This document shows positions 1 to 5,689 of a DNA stretch of 5,748 nucleotides, one piece after another (position 1 is the stretch's first letter; every line of letters starts with the position of its first letter). The stretch covers positions 1-5,748 of the forward strand of contig JBOICV010000048.1 of assembly GCA_050740255.1 (NCBI GenBank), given 5' to 3'. Under the pieces are notes generated by a model that was given only the letters and a program-made list of their open reading frames with translations, was not told the origin of the DNA and made no database searches. The translations under genes and the position numbers were made by a program. The stretch is from JBOICV01 sp050740255 (GTDB lineage Bacteria > Pseudomonadota > Gammaproteobacteria > Nevskiales > JBOICV01).

Positions 1-772
1 CGGTGAGCGTCTGCGCCGGCGCGACCGTGATCGAGTCGCCGGTGTGCACGCCCATCGGGTCCAGATTCTCGATCGAGCAGATGATGATGCAGTTGTCCTT
101 TTTGTCACGGACCACTTCCATCTCGAACTCTTTCCAGCCGAGCAGCGACTCTTCCAGCAGCACTTGGGTCGTCGGCGACAAATCGAGTCCGCGCGCGACA
201 ATCTCCTCGAACTCCTCCCGGTTGTAGGCGATGCCGCCGCCGGAACCGCCCAGCGTGAACGACGGCCGGATGATGATGGGAAAGCCGATCTGCTCGAGTA
301 CCTCGCGCGCCTCCTCCACCGACTGCGCCATGCCGGAGCAGGCGGATGCGAGACCGATCTCGCCCATGGCTTCGCGGAATTTCTGCCGATCCTCGGCCAT
401 TTCGATGGCGGCTTCCCTGGCGCCAATCATTTCGACTTTGAATTTGTCGAGCACGCCGTGGTGTGCCAGATCCAGGGCGCAATTCAGCGCGGTCTGGCCG
501 CCCATGGTCGGCAGCAGCGCGTCCGGCTTTTCTTTCTCGATAATGCGGGCGACCGTCTGCCAGTTGACCGGCTCGATGTAAATCGCATCCGCCATGTCCG
601 GGTCGGTCATGATGGTCGCCGGATTGGAGTTCACCAGGATGACCCGGTAACCCTCCTGTTTGAGTGCCTTGCAGGCCTGGGCGCCGGAGTAGTCGAATTC
701 GCAGGCCTGGCCGATGATGATGGGTCCGGCGCCGATGATCAGGACGCTTTTGATATCGCTGCGCTTAGGCAT
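1..772 (-). CDS. carB: Carbamoyl-phosphate synthase large subunit CarB (N-terminal part, cut by window edge)
   Basis: CarB uses ammonia delivered from CarA, bicarbonate and two ATP to make carbamoyl phosphate for arginine and pyrimidine synthesis in the cytosol. The frame is open from ATG at 772 to the window edge, giving 257 of about 1073 residues. It starts MPKRSDIKSVLIIGAGPIII, the pre-ATP-grasp fold, then has VNSNPATIMTD and PTMGGQTALN. The first ATP-grasp module follows, with R129 in AEDRQKF, R169 in IIRPSFTLGGSGGG, E215 in the LEESLLGWKEFE region and H243 in MGVHTGDSITVAPAQTLT. These numbers match my memory of the E. coli protein exactly, so there is no indel in this part. Its first 8 nt overlap the end of carA (ATGCCTAA holds the carB start and the carA stop), which points to translational coupling. 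Only a poor Shine-Dalgarno lies upstream. Identity is certain; the remaining three quarters are not visible. Confidence 0.98.
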   Translation of the reverse strand, partial: MPKRSDIKSVLIIGAGPIIIGQACEFDYSGAQACKALKQEGYRVILVNSNPATIMTDPDMADAIYIEPVNWQTVARIIEKEKPDALLPTMGGQTALNCALDLAHHGVLDKFKVEMIGAREAAIEMAEDRQKFREAMGEIGLASACSGMAQSVEEAREVLEQIGFPIIIRPSFTLGGSGGGIAYNREEFEEIVARGLDLSPTTQVLLEESLLGWKEFEMEVVRDKKDNCIIICSIENLDPMGVHTGDSITVAPAQTLT

Positions 773-2006
773 TTTTCTTATCCATCAGCTGTATGAAATG
801 CCGGAACAGCGGGGAAACGTCATGCGGGCCGGGACTGGCTTCAGGATGCCCCTGGAAGCTGAAGGCCGGTATGTCGCTGCGTTCGATTCCCTGCAAGCTG
901 CCATCGAACAGGGAGCGGTAGGTCGGCATCACGTTCTTCGGCAGCGTGGCTTCGTCCACCGCAAAGCCATGGTTCTGGCTGGAAATCATCACCTGCCCGG
1001 TCTTCAGGTCTTGCACCGGATGATTGGCGCCGTGATGACCGAACTTCATCTTCACGGTTTTGGCGCCACAGGCCAGCCCCAGAATCTGATGCCCGAGACA
1101 GATTCCCATGACTGGCAACTTTTGCTGCATCAATTGCTGCGCGGCCTCGATCGCGTAGCTGCAAGGCTCGGGATCGCCCGGACCGTTGGACAGTAAGACC
1201 CCATCCGGTTTGAGCTTTAGCACGTCCGCGGCTGAGGTCTGCGCCGGCACCACGGTGAGACGGCAACCGGCGTCCACCAGGCTGCGCAGGATATTGCGCT
1301 TGACGCCAAAGTCGTAGACCACGACATGCTTCTTCTGAAAAATGGGGTCGGAGTCGATTTTCTTTGACTGCAGTTTGCCTAGCGAGCCGGTCGAAGGTGG
1401 AAAACTCGACTCCGACCCCATTTTTCCGGACCCCATTTTTCCGGTGCCGGGACTGGCCCAGGACGGCTCGGTCCATTCGTAGGCTTTATTGACCGTGACG
1501 ACTTTGGCGAGATCGGCCCCTTTCAGGCCGGGAAAGGCGCGCGCCTGCCGCAGCGCTTCGGCCTCGTCAATTTTTCCGGCCATGATGCAACCGTTCTGAG
1601 CGCCCTGTTCGCGCAGAATGCGCGTCAGGCGGCGCGTATCAATATCGGCAATCGCGACGACTTTATTGCGCTGGAGATAGTCGCTTAAGTTCTCCTCACC
1701 GCGCCAATTGCTTCTGGCACGCGGAACTTCACGGATGATCAGCCCGGCGGCGTAAACCTCATTGGATTCGACGTCTTCGCGATTGGCGCCGACATTGCCG
1801 ATATGCGGATAAGTCAGCGTGACGATTTGTTGCTTATACGACGGGTCGGTGAGGATTTCCTGATAACCCGTGATGGCGGTATTGAATACCACCTCGCCGA
1901 CGGTGGTGCCGTCGGCACCGATGGCGACGCCATGAAAAAGGCTGCCGTCGGCCAGGGCGAGAAGCGCAGGCGTGGAGCCTGCCGAATGAGCAGCTTGCTG
2001 GGTCAA
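765..2006 (-). CDS. carA: Carbamoyl-phosphate synthase small (glutaminase) subunit CarA with an enlarged interdomain linker
   Basis: CarA hydrolyses glutamine and channels ammonia to CarB. With the TTG start at 2006 it has 413 residues (E. coli CarA: 382). The N-terminal domain spans about 13-183 (GEVVFNTAITGYQEILTDPSY, YPHIGNVG, IADIDTRRLTR). The class I glutamine amidotransferase domain starts at HVVVYDFGVKRNIL, about 227, with nucleophile C303 in GICLGHQ and H387/E389 in FQGHPEASPGPHD, so the active site is complete. Residues about 184-226, between TEPSW and HVVVYDFG, form a 43-residue Gly/Ser/Lys-rich linker where E. coli has about 17; it is encoded by a palindromic element. TTG at 2006 is chosen because GGAG lies 7 nt upstream and it fits the family N-terminus (TPALLALADG) best. 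ATG at 2057 (430 residues) is the alternative. TTG at 2111 is unlikely, as it lies upstream of the predicted promoter -10 box. carB overlaps its 3' end. Confidence 0.95.
   Translation of the reverse strand: MTQQAAHSAGSTPALLALADGSLFHGVAIGADGTTVGEVVFNTAITGYQEILTDPSYKQQIVTLTYPHIGNVGANREDVESNEVYAAGLIIREVPRARSNWRGEENLSDYLQRNKVVAIADIDTRRLTRILREQGAQNGCIMAGKIDEAEALRQARAFPGLKGADLAKVVTVNKAYEWTEPSWASPGTGKMGSGKMGSESSFPPSTGSLGKLQSKKIDSDPIFQKKHVVVYDFGVKRNILRSLVDAGCRLTVVPAQTSAADVLKLKPDGVLLSNGPGDPEPCSYAIEAAQQLMQQKLPVMGICLGHQILGLACGAKTVKMKFGHHGANHPVQDLKTGQVMISSQNHGFAVDEATLPKNVMPTYRSLFDGSLQGIERSDIPAFSFQGHPEASPGPHDVSPLFRHFIQLMDKKNA
1338..1444. repeat. Palindromic repeat element inserted in frame inside carA
   Basis: Bases 1338-1357 and 1406-1425 are perfect 20-bp inverted copies of a sequence containing AATGGGGTCGGAGTCGA. 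The similarity continues inward as TTTTC versus GTTTTC, a one-base indel. A spacer of about 37-48 nt separates the arms and contains the 8-bp palindrome ACTGCAGT. At the right end a 15-bp unit, ACCCCATTTTTCCGG, is duplicated head to tail at 1415-1429 and 1430-1444. The whole has the form of a small, non-autonomous REP/MITE-like element. From memory, near-identical 'AATGGGGTCAGAGTCGA' palindromes are dispersed in many beta- and gammaproteobacteria and are thought to be moved by REP-associated (IS200-like) tyrosine transposases. No transposase is encoded here. It is read through in frame on the minus strand. The outer limits are uncertain because no target duplication is evident. Confidence 0.8.
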
Positions 2007-2017
2007 GGCGCGTCTCC
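2004..2017 (-). promoter_or_regulatory. carA ribosome binding site deciding a TTG start
   Basis: On the minus strand GGAG (2017-2014) is followed by a 7-nt spacer and TTG (2006-2004). This is the best Shine-Dalgarno/start pair in the carA leader and leaves only about 9 residues more than E. coli CarA at the N-terminus. The competing ATG at 2057-2055 has only a GGGGG tract 5 nt upstream, and both the tract and the ATG lie within a strong hairpin. Confidence 0.6.
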
Positions 2018-2045
2018 GAGCGTCCAATCCAGCCCCGGACACGAC

Positions 2046-2069
2046 GCGGGGGCTCATCTGAGCCCCCGC
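2046..2069 (-). promoter_or_regulatory. Strong leader hairpin upstream of carA
   Basis: GCGGGGGCTCA (2069-2059, minus strand) and TGAGCCCCCGC (2056-2046) are perfect 11-bp inverted arms separated by GA. It falls about 13 nt after the predicted carA transcription start and about 40 nt before the preferred TTG start. No U-run follows on the minus strand, so it is not a canonical intrinsic terminator. It could stabilise the leader, block translation from ATG 2057 (which straddles the loop), or slow mscL readthrough. The structure is read directly from the sequence; the role is inferred. Confidence 0.7.
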
Positions 2070-2088
2070 TTGTGTCTGAAGCTGTGGA

Positions 2089-2116
2089 ATTATACAGACG
2101 CGCGCCAGCAACGCAA
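2089..2116 (-). promoter_or_regulatory. Predicted sigma70 promoter for carAB
   Basis: A perfect TATAAT -10 hexamer lies at 2094-2089 on the minus strand. A weak -35 candidate, TTGCGT, lies at 2116-2111 with a 16-nt spacer. Transcription would begin near 2082, just after the mscL stop at 2122. This gives carAB its own transcription unit and a leader of about 75 nt for the TTG start. Only the -10 is strong, so confidence is moderate. Confidence 0.6.
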
Positions 2117-2121
2117 AGTTT

Positions 2122-2523
2122 TTAGCGACGCTCCTTCAGCAGGTCGCGGATCTCGGTCAGCAGTTTTTCCTCGGCGCTGGGTGCGGCCGGTACCGGCTTG
2201 GCCTCCTCCCTTCTCTTGAGCGTATTGATACCTTTCACCAGCAGGAAAATGACGAAGGCAACTATGGTGAAATCCAGCAGGGTCTGAATGAACTTGCCAT
2301 AGGCAACGGTTACTGCGGGGCTGGTCGCGGTGGCCGCCTTCAAACTTATGGCGAGATCACCAAAATCCACTCCGCCAATTGCCAGTCCAATGGGCGGCAT
2401 CACCACGTCGGCCACCAGCGAAGACACGATCTTGCCAAAGGCGGCGCCGATAATGATGCCTACCGCCATATCCACCACATTGCCCTTGACCGCAAAGGTC
2501 TTGAATTCCTGTAACCAGCTCAT
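2122..2523 (-). CDS. mscL: Large-conductance mechanosensitive channel MscL
   Basis: MscL is a homopentameric inner-membrane channel that opens under membrane tension to release solutes during hypo-osmotic shock. The 133-residue product has the family's normal length (E. coli 136). It contains the N-terminal amphipathic helix (MSWLQEFKTFAVKGN), and TM1 at about 15-43 with the pore-lining GIIIGAAFG (G22, G26, G30), SSLVADVVMPP and the GGVDF loop. TM2 lies at about 77-98 (FIQTLLDFTIVAFVIFLLV). A basic/acidic cluster (KRREE) and the C-terminal bundle helix EEKLLTEIRDLLKE follow. Position 19 is Met where E. coli has Leu, a conservative change in the hydrophobic gate region. AAGGAGG lies 5 nt before the ATG, the strongest ribosome binding site in the window. 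It follows the lipoprotein gene by 39 nt and precedes the carA promoter, so it probably ends the upstream transcription unit. No clear intrinsic terminator follows. Confidence 0.97.
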   Translation of the reverse strand: MSWLQEFKTFAVKGNVVDMAVGIIIGAAFGKIVSSLVADVVMPPIGLAIGGVDFGDLAISLKAATATSPAVTVAYGKFIQTLLDFTIVAFVIFLLVKGINTLKRREEAKPVPAAPSAEEKLLTEIRDLLKERR

Positions 2524-2528
2524 GCTTG

Positions 2529-2535
2529 CCTCCTT
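2529..2535 (-). promoter_or_regulatory. Near-consensus Shine-Dalgarno of mscL
   Basis: AAGGAGG at 2535-2529 on the minus strand lies 5 nt from ATG at 2523. It confirms the mscL start and contrasts with the weak or missing sites of the neighbouring genes, suggesting that mscL is translated efficiently from a shared message. Confidence 0.85.
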
Positions 2536-2562
2536 GGATTTGTTTGTCGTCCCGGGTTCTAC

Positions 2563-3075
2563 CTACGCACCCTCCAGCGTGAAGCTCGCCTTGACCGCCG
2601 GCAGATCGCGGCGCATGGCTTCATAATGCTGGGCGTCGTCGCCATCCTTGCCGTAAGGGTTCGCCTGCGGCAGAGCGGCAATATAGGCATAGCCATTGCG
2701 TTCCGTCAGCAAATCGCCAAGCGGCGGCCCCTCTTCCTTCTGCCGCGCCTGCCACTCGCCCTGACCGAGCACCACCACCATCAGCAGGGGTTGTTCACGC
2801 AACTCGGGCGCAGCGGGAAGATATAGGTACTCGACCACCAGTATCGCTTCCGGCACGACGTTGCTCGCCGCCGAGCCTTCGATCCTTTCGATGCGGTAAC
2901 GCTCTTTCCAGCTTTCCGGCAGCGCCAGGTTAAAAGCCGGCACTGTTTTCGCAGGCGCGGGCGCTGCCCCGTCGACCGGCACCGGCGCGCGCGTCGTCGG
3001 CGCTGTATTGCGATCACAGGCCGCGAGCGTGGTAAGTGTCATTAACAAAACGGCTGATCCAAGCTTGAATTTCAT
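2563..3075 (-). CDS. Predicted lipoprotein of unknown function
   Basis: I do not recognise a named family. From ATG at 3075 the product has 170 residues. It begins with a lipoprotein signal peptide: MKFK, a hydrophobic core (about 5-16) and lipobox LAAC with the acylated Cys at 20. The +2 residue of the mature protein is Asp, which in E. coli is the Lol-avoidance signal and would keep it in the inner membrane. A Thr/Pro/Ala-rich tether (about 22-46) follows, then a compact domain (about 47-170) with LPESWKERYRIERIEG, AILVVEYLYLP, PLLMVVVLGQGEW, NGYAYIAALPQANPYG and a terminal VKASFTLEGA. The alternating hydrophobic strands suggest a beta-rich fold. The frame stays open upstream to 3189, but that would overlap dapB and bury the signal peptide. 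No Shine-Dalgarno precedes ATG 3075, only an A/T-rich tract. It starts 50 nt after dapB and ends 39 nt before mscL, so cotranscription is likely. Confidence 0.85.
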   Translation of the reverse strand: MKFKLGSAVLLMTLTTLAACDRNTAPTTRAPVPVDGAAPAPAKTVPAFNLALPESWKERYRIERIEGSAASNVVPEAILVVEYLYLPAAPELREQPLLMVVVLGQGEWQARQKEEGPPLGDLLTERNGYAYIAALPQANPYGKDGDDAQHYEAMRRDLPAVKASFTLEGA

Positions 3076-3125
3076 CTGAAATATTTTTTTCTGCGCGGGC
3101 AGCCCGCAAACGATAGAAAACCCGT

Positions 3126-3935
3126 TCAGGTTTTTAGTTCCAATACGTCCTGCATGTCGTACAGCCCCGCCGGCTTGCCGGCGAGCCACAGTGCCGCGCG
3201 CATCGCGCCCATGGCGAAAGTCAGTCGGCTGGAAGCCTTGTGGCTGATTTCCACCCGCTCGCCCGCACCCAGAAACATGACCGTGTGGTCGCCGACCACA
3301 TCGCCACCGCGAATAGTCGAGAAGCCAATTGTCTTGCGATCGCGTTCGCCGGTCGTGCCCTCGCGGCCGTAAACCGCGCAGTCCTTCAAGTTCCTGCCCA
3401 GCGCGCGCGCCACGATTTCGCCCATTGCGAGCGCGGTGCCCGAAGGGGCATCCACTTTGTGCCGGTGATGCGCCTCGACGATCTCGATGTCCGACTGCTC
3501 CCCCAACACCCGTGCGGCCATATCCAGCAGCTTCAGGCTGAGGTTAACGCCAACGCTGAAGTTGGGCGCCATCACGATGGGAATTTCCCGTGCGGCCGCT
3601 TGTATTTGGGTCTTCTGCGGCGCGGTGAAGCCGGTCGTCCCTATGACCATCGCGCGCCGCGCCGCGCGGCAGCTTTCCAATGCCTTGAGGCTGGGTTCGG
3701 GCCGGGTAAAGTCCACCAGCACATCAAAGGCGCCGGTGTCTATCCTGCTGCTCAGTTTGACGCCGAGATCGCTCAGACCGGCGAACGCACCCGCGTCGCG
3801 GCCGATATCGGAACTGTCGGCGCGCTCGATGGCCGCTGACAGTTGCAGCCGCGGGTTACCGGTGCAGGCTTCGATCAGCGCGCGGCCCATGCGGCCGGCG
3901 GCGCCGTGAATTGCGATGCGAATCGGCTGTGACAT
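3126..3935 (-). CDS. dapB: 4-hydroxy-tetrahydrodipicolinate reductase DapB
   Basis: DapB reduces the DapA product (4-hydroxy-tetrahydrodipicolinate) with NAD(P)H to tetrahydrodipicolinate, on the route to diaminopimelate for peptidoglycan and to lysine. It is a cytosolic homotetramer. The 269-residue product matches the family length (E. coli 273). The Rossmann nucleotide-binding motif GAAGRMG is at 11-17, followed by VDFTRPE (74-80), GTTGF (99-103) and NFSVGVN (125-131). The signature EAHHRHKVDAPSGTA (154-168) carries the presumed catalytic H156 and K160, equivalent to E. coli H159/K163, and the SGT substrate-binding stretch. C-terminal SHKASSR and GLYDMQDVL are also typical. The ATG at 3935 is supported by the MSQPIRIAIHGAAGRMG N-terminus. 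The expected ribosome binding site lies in the end of a palindromic repeat (GTGAGGGCGC before ATG). The stop is TGA at 3126. It is separated from the thioesterase gene by 83 nt; no convincing promoter of its own was found. Confidence 0.98.
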   Translation of the reverse strand: MSQPIRIAIHGAAGRMGRALIEACTGNPRLQLSAAIERADSSDIGRDAGAFAGLSDLGVKLSSRIDTGAFDVLVDFTRPEPSLKALESCRAARRAMVIGTTGFTAPQKTQIQAAAREIPIVMAPNFSVGVNLSLKLLDMAARVLGEQSDIEIVEAHHRHKVDAPSGTALAMGEIVARALGRNLKDCAVYGREGTTGERDRKTIGFSTIRGGDVVGDHTVMFLGAGERVEISHKASSRLTFAMGAMRAALWLAGKPAGLYDMQDVLELKT

Positions 3936-3938
3936 GCG

Positions 3939-3971
3939 CCCTCACCCTGACCCTCTCCCCGAGGGAGAGGG
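3939..3971. repeat. REP-like palindromic repeat, copy 1, directly upstream of dapB
   Basis: The plus strand reads CCCTCACCCTGA and then a hairpin with 9-bp arms CCCTCTCCC (3951-3959) and GGGAGAGGG (3963-3971) around CGA. The family closely resembles a palindrome I recall as common in intergenic regions of many proteobacteria. The element ends 3 nt from the dapB ATG, and its minus-strand tail, GGGTGAGGG, is the only purine-rich tract where the dapB Shine-Dalgarno should be. A second, inverted copy is at 5690-5729. Confidence 0.85.
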
Positions 3972-4018
3972 AAAATAAAGGCGCGTATTCTCGCACCCCA
4001 CGCGGCTGAATGCGATTG

Positions 4019-4522
4019 TTATTGACGACCTGCCGCTACGCGCAGGCGTCTAAGTTCATCCGCGTCCTTGAGCCGCTGCTGACGCCGCCAGTCGGCCTCG
4101 GCGTAGCGATGCTTTTCCTCCGCAGTTTCCGGCAGGACCGGCGGCACCGGCCGCGGCTTGCTGGCCGCGTCCACGGCGACGAAAGTCAGGTAAGCCGACA
4201 GCACATGCCGGCGCGCGCTGCTGCCAACTGCTTCGGCCTCCACCCGCACGCCGACTTCCATGGAACTGTTCCAGGCGCGGTTGACGGCGGCGGCAAATAC
4301 CAACACATCGCCGCGCCGCGCCGGCGCCAGAAAATTCACCGCGTCCACGCTGACCGTCACGCACACGCCGCCGGCATGACGATCGGCGACCACTGCGGCG
4401 ATGCGATCCATCTGCGCCATGACCAGGCCGCCGAAGACCGTGTCGTTGGAATTCAGGTCATTGGGGAAAATCAGATACACCTGCTCGCGTACGGCGGATG
4501 CGGCGACGGGTTTCGGTTGCAT
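4019..4522 (-). CDS. YciA-like hotdog-fold acyl-CoA thioesterase
   Basis: This cytosolic enzyme is predicted to hydrolyse acyl-CoA thioesters to free acid and CoA; chain-length preference cannot be read from sequence. The 167-residue product carries the acyl-CoA hydrolase signature: FPNDLNSNDTVFGGLVMAQMD (19-39) with the presumed catalytic acidic residue D39, VTVSVDAVNFLAPARRGDVL (55-74) and NSSMEVGVRVEAE (85-97). It lines up best, from memory, with the LNxNxxxFGG..MxQMD pattern of YciA. A charged tail (about 130-167, with EEKHRYAEADWRRQQRLKDA) is probably helical. It starts 9 nt after the dnaJ stop and its Shine-Dalgarno AGGGA overlaps that TAG stop, so it is almost certainly translated from the dnaJ message. 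A role in lipid or CoA homeostasis under heat stress is only a suggestion from context. Family assignment is secure; the exact subfamily is not. Confidence 0.92.
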   Translation of the reverse strand: MQPKPVAASAVREQVYLIFPNDLNSNDTVFGGLVMAQMDRIAAVVADRHAGGVCVTVSVDAVNFLAPARRGDVLVFAAAVNRAWNSSMEVGVRVEAEAVGSSARRHVLSAYLTFVAVDAASKPRPVPPVLPETAEEKHRYAEADWRRQQRLKDADELRRLRVAAGRQ

Positions 4523-4528
4523 GGCTGA

Positions 4529-4533
4529 TCCCT
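4529..4533 (-). promoter_or_regulatory. Ribosome binding site of the thioesterase gene overlapping the dnaJ stop
   Basis: On the minus strand TAGGGATCAGCC precedes the ATG at 4522. The dnaJ stop TAG (4534-4532) shares bases with the AGGGA Shine-Dalgarno (4533-4529), 6 nt from the start codon. Ribosomes ending dnaJ would sit on this site, which favours coupled translation. Confidence 0.7.
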
Positions 4534-5668
4534 AGGGTTTTACGTGTGTTTCGAAGAATCGGCGTGCCTTGCCCAGCCATGATTGCGCCTGCGGACTGTG
4601 CTGCCCGTCCTTCAGGGTCTCGGCCAGTTCGCGCAGCAACTCCTGCTGGCGCTTGCTGAGCTTGACCGGTGTTTCAACTTCCAGGTGGCAGAGCAAATCT
4701 CCCTGCGCCCCGCCGCGCATCGAGGGCACACCCTTGCCACGCAAGCGAAAGGCCTTGCCGCTCTGGGTTTCAGCCGGGATTTTGAGATTAACCTTGCCGT
4801 CCAGTGTCGGCACTTCGAGCTCCCCGCCGAGCGCCGCGGTCGCAAAGTCTATCGGCAGCTTGCAGTGCAGGTCGCCACCGTCGCGCTCGAAAATCGCGTG
4901 CGGCCGCACCGAGATCTGCACGTACAAATCACCCGGCGGTCCACCGCGTTCGCCGGCCTCGCCCTGGGCGGTCAGGCGGATGCGATCGCCCTCGTCCACG
5001 CCGGCCGGTACTTTTACATCCAGCGTCCTGGACTTCTGCACCTTGCCCTGACCGCGGCAATCCTTGCACGGATTGCTGATGATCTTGCCGCTGCCGCGGC
5101 ACTGCGGGCAGGTCTGCTGCACCGAGAAAAAGCCCTGCTGCATCCGCACCTGGCCGGCGCCGCGGCAGGTCGGGCAGGTCTGCGCCTGGCTGCCCTTGGC
5201 CGCGCCGGAGCCGTCGCAGGTTTCGCAGCCCGCCAAAGTCTGGAATCGAATCTTGATGGTGTCCCCGAACACCGCCTGTTCCAGATCGAGTTCGAGGTTG
5301 TAGCGCAGATCGGCGCCGCGGTAAGTCTGCGGGCCGCCGCGCGCGCCGCCGGCACCGCCGAAAATGTCGGCAAACACATCGCCGAAGATATCGCCGAAGC
5401 CGCCGAAACCTCCGGGGCCGCCGCCAGCACCGCCGGGTCCGCCGCTTAAGCCCGCGTGACCGAACTGGTCATAGGCTGCGCGCTTTTGCGCATTTGCAAG
5501 CACTTCGTAAGCCTCGTTCGCTTCCTTGAACTTGGCTTCCGCTTCCTTGACCCCCGGATTGCGATCCGGGTGATGCTTCATCGCCAGCTTGCGATAGGCT
5601 TTTTTTAATTCATCCTCGGAGGCGTTCTTGGCCACGCCTAGGACTTCGTAGTAATCACGCTTGGCCAT
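4532..5668 (-). CDS. dnaJ: Chaperone DnaJ (type I Hsp40)
   Basis: DnaJ delivers unfolded clients to DnaK and stimulates its ATPase in the cytosol. The 378-residue product has the full type I layout and normal length (E. coli 376). The J domain is at about 1-70 with the HPD motif at 33-35 (KHHPDRNPG) and helix IV to YDQFGHAG. The Gly/Phe-rich region (about 74-112) has repeated GFGG, DIFGDVF and DIFGG. The zinc domain carries four CxxCxGxG modules at 148 (CETCDGSG), 165 (CPTCRGAG), 187 (CPQCRGSG) and 201 (CKDCRGQG). C-terminal client-binding and dimerisation domains run to 378 (VPAGVDEGDRIRL, GDLYVQISVRPH, GKGVPSMRGG, GDLLCHLEVETP). ATG at 5668 gives the canonical MAKRDYYEVLGV start, with a modest GGGA 5 nt upstream. 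No dnaK sequence is visible upstream (only 80 nt remain), so linkage to dnaK is unproven here. A palindromic repeat lies 21 nt upstream of the start. Confidence 0.98.
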   Translation of the reverse strand: MAKRDYYEVLGVAKNASEDELKKAYRKLAMKHHPDRNPGVKEAEAKFKEANEAYEVLANAQKRAAYDQFGHAGLSGGPGGAGGGPGGFGGFGDIFGDVFADIFGGAGGARGGPQTYRGADLRYNLELDLEQAVFGDTIKIRFQTLAGCETCDGSGAAKGSQAQTCPTCRGAGQVRMQQGFFSVQQTCPQCRGSGKIISNPCKDCRGQGKVQKSRTLDVKVPAGVDEGDRIRLTAQGEAGERGGPPGDLYVQISVRPHAIFERDGGDLHCKLPIDFATAALGGELEVPTLDGKVNLKIPAETQSGKAFRLRGKGVPSMRGGAQGDLLCHLEVETPVKLSKRQQELLRELAETLKDGQHSPQAQSWLGKARRFFETHVKP

Positions 5669-5689
5669 GCTGATCCCGAATAGAAATCA

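Noticed and set aside
44..796. Long plus-strand open frames, for example 44-796 and 4583-5449
   Set aside because: They lie opposite carB and dnaJ, have no recognisable domains, and are explained by GC-rich codon bias of the real minus-strand genes.
1338..1444. The carA insert as a frameshift or pseudogene signature
   Set aside because: The frame is continuous on both sides and all catalytic motifs and the C-terminus are intact.
2046..2069. Intrinsic terminator for mscL
   Set aside because: The stem is strong, but no T-run follows on the minus strand and the hairpin lies downstream of a perfect -10 box, so a carA leader element fits better.
2007..2111. Longest carA frame starting at TTG 2111 (448 residues)
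   Set aside because: It would place the start upstream of the predicted -10 box and transcription start near 2082, and adds about 44 residues not seen in the family.
2563..3075. Identification of the lipoprotein as BamE, which often neighbours dapB
   Set aside because: It is longer than BamE and lacks the GMTxxQVxxxLG-type motif; only the lipobox is shared.
3095..3107. Hairpin GCGGGC-A-GCCCGC after dapB as a terminator
   Set aside because: The stem is only 5-6 bp with almost no loop, and on the minus strand an A-run, not a T-run, follows it.
3076..3189. N-terminal extension of the lipoprotein to Met at 3189
   Set aside because: It would overlap the end of dapB by 64 nt and bury a textbook lipoprotein signal peptide starting at 3075.
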